This document shows, in pieces, positions 55,105 to 64,000 of a DNA stretch of 64,000 bases. The stretch spans positions 102,173,451-102,237,450 of the forward strand of contig CM035807.1 in NCBI GenBank assembly GCA_020466095.1, in the 5' to 3' direction. This DNA is from Chlorops oryzae. Taxonomy: Eukaryota; Arthropoda; Insecta; Diptera; Chloropidae. The notes below the pieces were generated by a model. The model searched no databases. It was given only the letters and a program-made list of their open reading frames with translations, and was not told the DNA's origin. The position numbers were made by a program, and so were the translations under genes. Position 1 is the first letter of the stretch. Every line of letters starts with the position of its first letter.

Positions 55105-55748
55105 ATGGATCCAAGTGTAATTGAATTTATTGGCGAAAAGTCGATGATAAGTGTAATTCCGAATTTCTCGTTTGATCCTTTACACTTGATTTCTGGGAGC
55201 GTTGGTCCATTTCGTGCTGGGCTGCCAGTTAAAGTACCTCTATGGCTTGCAATTCATTTGAGAAAACAACAAAAATGCCGTATAGTTGCTCCCGAATGGA
55301 TGCAAATGGAGCTTTTGGAGGAAATCAAGGAGGAAGAGAAAAGGGCAAAGTGAGTAGCAGCGATATTTATGTACATATCAATATGTGATTGGATCTTTTA
55401 AGGTTCTTTACCAAAATGCCGAGCGAACATTATATGATTGAGGCGCAGTTGATTTTGAATGCAGCTCCTGGCGATGTTCATCGCTGTGAGGAGATTCGAA
55501 CCGTTATCAAGGATATATATGACATTCGTGAATCGAAATTAAGAACTTCCATTGATGTGTTCATCAAAGGCGAAGGAACTTATGCAAAACTGGATAATCT
55601 TACCTTACTCGAGATTCACAGTGTTCGGCCGATTCTTCCACATTCTCTCGATCATATTGCTCGCTATCAGCGAACCGCCTTCGCTGCGCAAAGGGATACG
55701 TCAACGCTTGGGCTCAGTTCGAATTCGAGTGCATTCTTTTCCCAATAA
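55105..55748 (+). CDS. Psf2: DNA replication complex GINS subunit 2 (Psf2)
   Basis: Subunit of the GINS tetramer (Sld5-Psf1-Psf2-Psf3), which joins Cdc45 and MCM2-7 in the CMG helicase at replication forks in the nucleus. Exon 1 is 55105-55349, exon 2 55403-55748, and the 53-nt GT-AG intron falls inside the AAG of EEEKRAK|FFTKMP. The product is 196 aa, near the usual length (185-203 aa). Family hallmarks are MDPSVIEFIGEK, IPNFSFDPLHLI, GPFRAGLPVKVPLWLAIHLR, QQKCRIVAPEWM, FFTKMPSEHYM, the helix DIYDIRESKLRTSIDVFIKG, and LLEIHSVRPILPHSLDHIAR. The start is the conserved MDPS. The frame is intact with both splice sites. It is divergent from phr6-4. Confidence 0.96.
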
Positions 55749-55829
55749 CATTAATTCATTTTGTTAAATCATATTTTTATACAATATTTTAACGCATTTA
55801 ATGAAAGTTAAGTTGTTTTTTCAGTTTAA

Positions 55830-55835
55830 AATAAA
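55830..55835 (+). terminator. Psf2: poly(A) signal of Psf2
   Basis: AATAAA 82 nt after the Psf2 stop codon, giving a short 3' UTR. Confidence 0.65.
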
Positions 55836-55919
55836 TTAAAAACGGCTGTGAATCGTAAGAAATAATTTTTTATAACAAAATTTTACCAATGCGATATTGG
55901 TGTATATCAAAATTACATT

Positions 55920-56036
55920 TGACCTATTCACAAGTTCTGCTAAAATCCCTTCTAATGTTTTAAAGCTGTCAAACTCCATATATAAAAAGCATATTAGCAC
56001 ATTAGAAGGGATTTTAGCAGCCTTTGTGAATAACCT
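55920..56036. mobile_element. MITE, arms CTGCTAAAATCCCTTCTAAT
   Basis: ACCTATTCACAAG and CTTTGTGAATAACCT are the ends. The arms CTGCTAAAATCCCTTCTAAT (55937) and ATTAGAAGGGATTTTAGCAG (56001) are exact inverses around a 44-nt loop. Confidence 0.88.
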
Positions 56037-56323
56037 AATTATAATCAACATATTTTTATATGCACTGGGTCGTTATACATTCATTTGATCTATAACCTTT
56101 TACTTTTATTATAATTTTCATGCAATATTTAATAAATAAAATTTTAAAAATAATAAAATTTATACATAATTAAGTCGGTTCAATTTTGGTGGTGCTGACA
56201 AATTTTTGCTCATACGTAATAAGAAACGTTATGCTACAATTTTTGGTGCTCTAAATACATTTTATTCAGTCAATGTATAAAAAGAGTCCATAAATTTCGA
56301 CATATGTACAAACAATTTCATAA

Positions 56324-56600
56324 AGGCCCCTTATACGGTCATATATGTTCGTGGATTTGTTGGGTATGATGAACGGTATGAGTGTGTAAACGCAAAAAAA
56401 GCAAGTTCTACAACATGCTCGCCGTTTTTCAAGAATTTTTGTTTATTTCTGTCGGTGTGACGAACAAGCTTTATAATGTAAATGGCTGCATCGTGCACAC
56501 ATTATATATCTAATATATCGTCGATAATAAATGCTGTTACTAATGCGCGTGCCATCTTTTCTCGCTGAAAATTAGAACGAAATGAAGTTTTATGACATGT
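56324..56600. mobile_element. second copy of the CGGTCATAT MITE (partial)
   Basis: Starts CCCCTTATACGGTCATAT and follows the body of 54282-54609 with many small indels. The matching right end is not seen; a tandem repeat takes over after 56600. Confidence 0.65.
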
Positions 56601-56611
56601 TCGGATAATCA

Positions 56612-56733
56612 CAATTTCACTTACACACGGATTGTCTCGTGTATACACGGCGTAACAAAGACTTCATGAACATGTATGACAATTTCATTACACACGGATT
56701 GTCTCGTGTATACACGGCGTAACAAAGACTTGA
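56612..56733. repeat. tandem duplication, ~67-bp unit
   Basis: The block TTACACACGGATTGTCTCGT, then GTATACACGGCGTAACAAAG, ACTT occurs twice without change, separated by CATGAACATGTATGAC. Confidence 0.85.
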
Positions 56734-57220
56734 AATTGATGCAAACATAAAAAGTATGGCAGCCCCAGTACATATTTTGACGTTGTCCTTATGACATTTG
56801 GTGTTTTGTTTAAATTTTAGTAAATTTTATAAAAACGGGCCGTTCTTTTATATACAAAATGTGTTCCAGTGAATTGTTATGTTAAAATCTTTGTACGAAA
56901 CTGATAAATCGAAATTTGGTATAGGATGAAATCAGAAATCATACACTGGCCAGTCGTTTTGTTCGTTCGTTCAAAGATTTCAGCTTTTTGGTTTAAGTTG
57001 CGATTATAACGTCAAAAATGTCATAATTGATATATAGATAAAAGAAAAAAAATCTTTGAGAAATAATATATATGTTTAAAAGGATAATATCAAGCATTTA
57101 GTTGAAAGAAATGCATTTGGTGAAACATTACAGCTTGCTTGCCATCGCAACAATATCAAGGTCTTTTATGGAATAATTGCAATAAAATGCAATAAATCAA
57201 TTTGTTTTTCTTATTTGCAG

Positions 57221-57731
57221 TTGTTTTTTGTTCTATTTGGTTGCATCGGAAAATGCGAAAAATGCCGCGGTGCAGCTACACCAACACAGAGAAAAAGATG
57301 CCGCAGATGTCTCCACACCGCGCACTCCCTTTGAAACTTACAATGCGGCAGCTGTCACTGATTGTGCAGCGGATGAGGAGAAGGGTAAAATAATCTCAAC
57401 GGAAGCGAGCGAAAGAACGTTGCAGAATAAAAAGGGCAAAAGCCCACATCCAGTTAAAGCAAAATATGGATTTTCCTCTTCGTATACTTATTGTTAAAAG
57501 TTTATTTACATGCGACAGAATATCTGACGTGTCCGTAAAACCCAACGAGTTATCTAAGTCAGTAGATAAAAATGGAATTCTAGAAAAAGTTAACAGTGTT
57601 AACCGTGATAAATACGCCAATCGTGTTGATGGTGTAGTAATTAAAATAAGTGTGGGTGATGAAAATGTTTTCAACGATGCCACGAATGTGGATGGCGATT
57701 TCCGTGATCCGGATAGCGTGAAGAAGAAAAG
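57221..57731 (+). CDS. probable internal exon of an unidentified gene
   Basis: Acceptor TTATTTGCAG|TTG at 57219-57220 and donor AAAG|GTAAGT after 57731 bound a 511-nt block. The first frame opens with a hydrophobic CFLFYLVASENAKNAA and continues hydrophilic (HQHREKDAADVSTPRTPFETY, EKGKIISTEASERTLQNKKGKS) to a stop at 57497. A second frame, shifted by one, carries DRISDVSVKPNELSKSVDKN and DVDGVV-like acidic text to the donor. Their protein-like composition suggests one coding block with a 1-nt shift near 57480-57515. A 37-nt GT-AG segment (57482-57518) would also join the frames but is shorter than typical fly introns. No family is recognised; remaining exons would lie outside the window. Confidence 0.4.
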
Positions 57732-57739
57732 GTAAGTCA

Positions 57740-60700
57740 AATTAGATTAGAACTTTTAAATTGTTGATAAGAATTGTGTTAATTGAAAATGGAAAGATCG
57801 TTGTGAATTTATTCGAAAAGTGCGCAAACAAAACAATTATTGAGGAGAAAGGGCTTTGGTTTATCATTTTCTGCAATTCTGTTCGATATATTTCATTGCT
57901 AATGAGGCTTAATGAGGCTAGCGGTGCTTAGTGTGAGATGTGCTGGATCCAGTGATATATTATAGTTTTAAATAGCAGTTTTCCGGCATTGTCAAGTTTT
58001 TGTTTGCGCTAAGAATGGCTAATCTTGGCTGTAGGTTTTATGAAGTAATTGCTCTCCGATCATAGTATTCCAAAAGCCAAAAACAATTTAGATAAATTGT
58101 ACAATCTTACTTTTTTTATACCCGAAACACTGTATGTAGGGTATATTTCATTTGTGCGTTGGTGTGCAACTCCTAGAACTACTTTCGTAGATCATAAATA
58201 AAATGTACAGAAATAGCCATCGTCATCGTTCTAACCCTTCTCGGAATGGGAAAGATATCGATACTTATAGACAATCTTTGACACATATTTTGGTTGGAGG
58301 AGGTTGGAACCAGTGTTCGGAGAATTCTGCACGAATGTGAAAAGTAGGGTGGCACAGGCGGGTAAATTCGAATTACCGGAACTTCAAAATTGTAGTAATT
58401 TAGTTAAGAAATATGAAAGATGATTAATCTCAGATGAATTATGGGGATTGCAGAATAAAAGTGTGATATTCTAGAATATCTTTACAAAATTTTCAAATAT
58501 TTTTTTCAGTTGCCGAAATATTGGGGCATCCCTCCAATAAAATTTTTGGAGGGGCCAAAAGTGCCTTGCCCCCCCATAGTTGCCGCGCCTGAATAAGAGC
58601 TGTCCTAAAATTTTTAATTATTTAAAAATGAATATTGCTTTGAAGTTAAAACTTAACTGAAAACAGAAAATACTATTTTTAATTGTTGAAAAAATCATCC
58701 TCGCAAAAGGGTGGTTTCTAAAAAAGGCTTCTGACACCCATGAGCTTCTATCATGCTAATAAAATTTTCTTCAGAACTTTAACAATCTATCTAAAAAAAA
58801 AAAAAATTCCTCGCCCAATGAATCGAAAAATCTTATCAATTTACGCATTTTAATATTTTAGACTCAAAAATATTTTTCTATATAAATGTAGCCATACGCC
58901 CAAATTATTTTATTGACCTATCACGCAGTGTGCCGCCTTAGTCCGAATACATTTGCGCTGGTTCGAAAATTTTCTTTGTTGATTCATTTAATTTGTTTGC
59001 GTTATTCGCAGCGCTTTTTAATTTACTTGACTTTATTTCTTTATTTATACAAATAGCGACGAAGCGATTTGCACTTTGTTTCGCCAAATGGCGCCTTAAA
59101 GCTTCAAAAACAAAAAAAAAAAAAAAAAAAAAAAGCCACACGCCGATTTACTAATAATTTTTGCAAGTATTTCAAGTAAATCTTCTATAAATACAAAACT
59201 TTTTACACATTCCGTTCACCTTCTGTCTAATTTTACCCTTGATTTGCCCAAATAAAATGTGCTATTTTATATTTGAAGCGGAAAAATCAATGTTGCGTTT
59301 TGAAATTCTCGCGAAGATCAAGTTTTTTTTTCTTAATTTTTTATTTTTCAAAAATATTACATCATAAATTCTGTTAGCTGATTACAGATTGCTTTTGACC
59401 CATTTAATTATTATTTGTACTGAATCTTATGAAGGGGAGTTTTTCAAAATTTTGTTTATTTAATCATTAAATATATTTAGAACTTCCGCTTGCTCTTCAA
59501 CTAGAACGAAAAAAAAAAAAAACTGAAAAGCCTAAGATTGAAATCTGGTACAGTAAAATCTTTCATAATTCAACGTTTTCTATAGATGTACTTTTGCTTT
59601 GGATTTATCGTCAAAATCAATCTTCCACAGGAGGGGGAAAATTTTTTTTCCTGATTTTGTGTGTCCGCTCGTAAGTGATTTCACTGTACATTGCGACCGA
59701 GCGTAATTTAATATCGCATATGTGCGCTTAGTTGGTCGCTTATTATAGCGTTGGCTCTAATTAGTGCGACGAATTCATTCAAGTTTATTCAATTGTTTTC
59801 GAGCAAAAGCGAAATATAATTTTCAAAGCTGCTTCCTAAAGGTAATTCGTTTCGATCATGCGATTGCTCTAAGTCCACTGCTCGAATTTTAGGAAAATGA
59901 TTAGATTTTCTCTCACAAGATCAAAAAAAAATGTTTGTATATATTAGCATCAGCCAACATTTGTTTCATCATTACCATAACCAAAAAAAATATCTTTCAA
60001 GGATATCTCAAGGACACTTCTTAACAGGAACCTTAAAAATGCTTTCTACAGTGATTTTAGATAATACCTATCGAAAAGTAAACAAAGCTTTCAAATCTCT
60101 TTCTGGGGCAGCAGTCGAAAGTATCCTTTTTATTTGGGTTAGATTTTTCTGTGGAATTAGGATTAGGATTAAGCAATATTTTATTCTTCTTTGTTGTTTG
60201 TTACACAAATTCACATGATATGACTATACGGAAAAATCATATTGATGCATATCAATCACAGGTTGACCCGAGAAGTATGCAACACTTTTTTTTAACTTGC
60301 CATTTTTAAGGATGTTGCAGGCGCCTGAGCGCATTGAAGCTCAGCATACTTAATACTGGTATAAAACTCTATTTTCGAGAATTTTAATTAATGTGGTAAC
60401 ATAGCTCGAACAATAAAAAAAATGTCATGGAAAAATATCCTTACACGGGAGCATGTATTGGTTTTAGCAAAATTGCCTGAAAAATATTTTTGTAATATTT
60501 TCTAAGTAATTTTCTATATATGGGCTTTTGAATGAACATTCTATCTTAATAATTGTCTTAGATATGATTTTTTAAAAATTGCTCTAAAAAAACTATTTTT
60601 TCAAGGATATTCAAGAACTGTAGGAGATACAGAGCCAAATTAAATGTTTTACATTGACCTAAACAGCAAAACAACTTTCGTCGAAATAGGCTTCGGGGGC

Positions 60701-62620
60701 CGAATCACTATGCTTATTGTGCTATACCCTTTTGAAGTGTTTTTCCTGGCCATCGTATTAAAAGTTATTGTTCAAAGATGCTTCCCAGTTGGCAAGTACA
60801 GCGATTTTACTTCCTGAAGAAGCCAGTTTATTTGGCTTAAAACCTTTCTATCAAGAAAATTTTGCTTGCCGAAAATGCTTTTTGATCAGCAAAATACATT
60901 TTAAAAGTGCTTTACTTGCCAATTGAGGAAGCCAATTAAGAATCTCAAATTCATGAACATTTCAAGTAAAAATGCGAAAAATAAAAAATTGTTTTTCTCT
61001 TTAATGTCATTCGCGTTAAAATTTATAAAAAAAAAAAAAATCAAAGCGAAAGAAATTTTCTCGTAATTAATTTGTTCAAGCTGTGCTTTCTTTATTGCTC
61101 TTTAAATTTCCATCAGATTTATTCGAAAACCAATTAAATTTTTGTCTGCCATCAAACTCACCTTCTGCTGGTCATAGACCTTTTTTTTTTTTTTTTTTTT
61201 TGTGTATACGTAAACACACAATTTCCACCGAGTTGTGTGCTCGTGGACAATATGACCATCTTAAAGTAACGCCATGGTTTCGCCTCTAATGATTGCGGCA
61301 CCTTTGTTTAAAAAAAAAAGAAATAAAAAAGGAAAAAAAAAAATATTTAAAAAAATGCGCAATTCTCCGACTGCAATAAAATGGGAGAAAAATGCAACAA
61401 GCCTTTAAAGGATGCTTTCCCGATTGCTCGTTATTGAGGGGAAAGCGTAAATGCGTAGGCGTCCAAGAGCAGCCGTATTTGTGCGTTGTTAACGGGGATC
61501 GTTCAATGAAATTGACCATCGATGAAAACAGTATTCACGACGCTCGTACTTACATACATACATCTACACCAAAATCCATACATACATACATCCATGTGTA
61601 GGTACTAGCATCGATCGAAATTAGAAAGTGCATCGACTTTTTTCTGTTGTGCAAAAAATAAAGCAATAAAGTTTTATATGCAAAATCATCATGATCGGTT
61701 TCGCTCGCTATCCGCACGTAAATTGACATTGATTGTTTTCCATTATTTCATTCTTTGGACTCTGCCTACAATCCATCCATCCATCCATCCATCCATACAC
61801 ATCCGCGCACATATGTGAGTCAAATTTAAGTGGTTTTTGGAACGGTGGGAAAACATTTTTATACTCCAGATGCAAAAAATAAAAAAATAGTTCATAAAAG
61901 AAACGTTGAAAACGCCTCCAGGCGAATAGAGGACTTTCGATTTCGTTGGCCAATAGAGTCAATCGATAGCTTTGAAGCGAAAATTTTTTTTGTTTATAAC
62001 GATGCCACGAATATTTCGACCCCATTCAATATGTCGCCCTATTTTAATAAGTTCCGATATTCGGAAAAATGGTTGTACACACTCAGGCTTTATAGATTAA
62101 ATTTCAATTGTTTAGAAGGAGGTAATATTCTTGCGTAAAAATTTGATAACTGTCTCAGACTTTACTTTCCTTTTCGTTTCCGGAAATTGACCTATTGAAT
62201 TGAATAAGACCTTTAGCCCCTTTTTACTCCCGTACAACTAAATTGCTCGATTTATCTTTCGAATTAGAGTCTTAAAAGGAAAATAATATAGGTACATAAT
62301 GACTGTAAAAAGAAGACGATTTGAGTCACCAGTCGACCTTGCTGGGAAATAACAAAAAATGTGCTACGAGGGCGGACTAAAATGAAGTCCTTCGGCAACT
62401 TGGCGTCTTCTACTATACAGTGGTATTTGTTTTTCATCCCTCTTTAAATATTCATCTTCCCCAGTGGTCTCGTTCATTCATTGATTTACCCAATTGATAA
62501 TTCAAATTTTCGAATTGGCGACCGCAGATTTCAACGTGTTCAACTCAGAATAGCGGTATTCACTATCCAGTGCAATTGCATGTGAATTTGCAAATTTTAT
62601 TTTTCATTTGAAAGATTTTG
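57740..62620. other. intron or intergenic, no exon seen
   Basis: AT-rich with poly-A/T runs. A TATACCCGAAACAC repeat fragment lies at about 58118, and a CCAT microsatellite at about 61772-61795. If the block at 57221-57731 is an exon, this may be its downstream intron. Open frames here are short and unsupported. Confidence 0.4.
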
Positions 62621-62626
62621 TGAGTG

Positions 62627-62778
62627 TACAGTGTACTCTCTCTTAAGCGGATACCAACGCGATCGAAAAATGTGGAAACTATTTCACAAGCAGGAACACT
62701 AGAGCATTCCCAAAAATTGTCCGTTTAAAATGGATGCCCGCTTAAGAGGAGTGTCCGCAAGGAAAGCGTACACTGTAC
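62627..62778. mobile_element. pogo/mariner-type MITE
   Basis: TACAGTGTACTCTCTCTTAA at the left; CGTACACTGTA at the right. CTCTTAAGCGGATACC and GGATGCCCGCTTAAGAG are inverted. Such CTCTTAAGCGGA ends are typical of pogo-like elements. The 73-codon frame starting at 62730 begins inside it. Confidence 0.65.
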
Positions 62779-63102
62779 TTCCTCAGCGAACAGTGCAAAT
62801 TTGCGACAGCATGCTTAGGAACGCCCGTTGTTGGAAAATCATCGAAGTTTGTAAGCATTCAGACCTGCAAAACGAATGGCAGAATTTAATCAGAGACGTT
62901 CGCAAACACCTTTGCTATGTTCATTTGCTCCGACAATGCTATAATTTGTAAAATTATGTGAAGAATTGAACCTCAGACTCCTCTAAATTATCAAGAAGTG
63001 CGTGGAATTCCTTTGCGGTCCATTTTTATTTGATATATTTTGCTTGAATTTAATTGTATTCTTCTCCATCTTGGGCGCCTTTAGCAGATATCCATTGCTT
63101 AA

Positions 63103-63342
63103 TAGTGGTATTTCAAGCAGCTGTGGAAATTAAAGTGTGCAAATTTTGCCCTTTTGTATGAACGACCCTGGGAAGAACGAGTGCAAAACTTGTGCGATAA
63201 CATGGCGCAAATTTTGCCCATCAAAATCGATGTGCAATATTTGCCCGGACGCCGAATTTTTTTTTCCATACAAACAAATTTGCACAAGCGGAAAATTTGC
63301 GAGGGTGCAAAAATTGCACACCCTCTTGAATCCCACTAATGT
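63103..63342. mobile_element. MITE, ends TAGTGGTATTTCAAGC
   Basis: TAGTGGTATTTCAAGCAG and CTCTTGAATCCCACTA are imperfect inverses. The interior repeats GTGCAAATTTTGC-like motifs in both orientations, as in the element at 36576-36873. Several short frames in both strands arise from it. Confidence 0.75.
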
Positions 63343-63463
63343 GTTCATGCATGAAAATGTTTTTTTTTTGCACTAGGGTTGAGCATTTGTGCAGAATGGG
63401 AGCATGCTCAAATCCACAGAAAAACGCACTGGATGATGCATACCGCTAATGTAAGCAAATATT

Positions 63464-63623
63464 AGGGGTATTCACAAAGTCGTCGGAAAATGGGAAAGTC
63501 GGGAAATCGGAAAATTTTAACTGCTTAAAAAGTTGTGCAAGATACAAATAAGTTTAAAAATTTGTTAAGAAGTCGCACTTTCCGACTTTCCAACGTTTTT
63601 AACACGCCTTTGTGAATACCCCT
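63464..63623. mobile_element. AGGGGTATTCACAAAG MITE, copy 2
   Basis: Same ends and interior (TTTTAACTGCTTAAAAAGTT, GTGCAAGATACAAA) as 36910-37077, in the same orientation. Confidence 0.9.
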
Positions 63624-64000
63624 ATTGAACCAAATTTCTGTTCGTGCCACTGTAAAGGATATGTTCCGGTTAAAAAAAAAATTGTTTTCTTTATTTTTTT
63701 TACTTATTCAATTTAACTTTAATTTCATTGATAAGTTTTATCTTTGCTTACTTTATTGGTAAATTTATGAATCAACATTTTTTACCGATAGTGAAATGGA
63801 TATGAAAGCGCCATTGCGAGAACTTTTCCCTATCGGCGGCGCTCTCATTTACTTAACACGGTCGTTTTAAAGTCATTCAACTCCAAAAGATCTAAAATGT
63901 GATCGTATTTAAATGCTTTTGAAATCTAAGAGAATTATTATTTGGAAACTTTGTATCGTCTTCTCGGGAAGAAACTTTCACGCACGCATTTTTTCACCGT

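Overview
The window is animal nuclear DNA: AT-rich, intron-containing and dominated by transposable elements. The two confidently named genes, a (6-4) DNA photolyase and the GINS subunit Psf2, match higher-fly versions closely, have very short introns (57 and 53 nt), and sit among tRNA-derived SINEs with CCTAA-type tails and dense MITEs. I infer a cyclorrhaphan fly with a large genome, possibly a tephritid fruit fly; the species is not certain.

Layout. 1-9.1 kb has no recognised gene; it holds a 700-bp GA tract, a SINE, a TIR-bounded block of tandem repeats and a degenerate CCTAA tract. 9.1-10.2 kb holds a probable first coding exon on the minus strand, with a CAA-rich upstream region and a good splice donor. 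10.3-31.9 kb is a nest of DNA transposons: hAT-type with 8-bp duplications, Harbinger-like with TTA, piggyBac-like with TTAA, mariner-like with TA, and foldbacks. No host gene is convincing there.

31.9-35.6 kb and 42.65-48.64 kb are two copies of one cassette in the same orientation. Each copy has gene A on the plus strand (an unrecognised 264-aa protein with an 8-codon first exon) facing gene B on the minus strand (a secreted Thr/Ala/Gly-repeat protein with an Arg/Gly-rich tail). Gene A differs by 3 nt in 771 nt of exon 2. The second copy has gained a hAT element 46 nt upstream of gene A's ATG, about 1.2 kb in gene A's intron, and a run of small indels that breaks the start of gene B. This recent duplication of two uncharacterised genes is the most interesting part of the window.

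51.3-55.8 kb holds phr6-4 (minus) and Psf2 (plus), divergent and separated by 2.1 kb packed with MITEs. phr6-4 is full length across two exons but has two 1-nt deletions, which are more likely consensus errors than decay. A probable internal exon of an unidentified gene lies at 57.2-57.7 kb. From 57.7 kb to the end I see only intronic or intergenic DNA with scattered MITEs.
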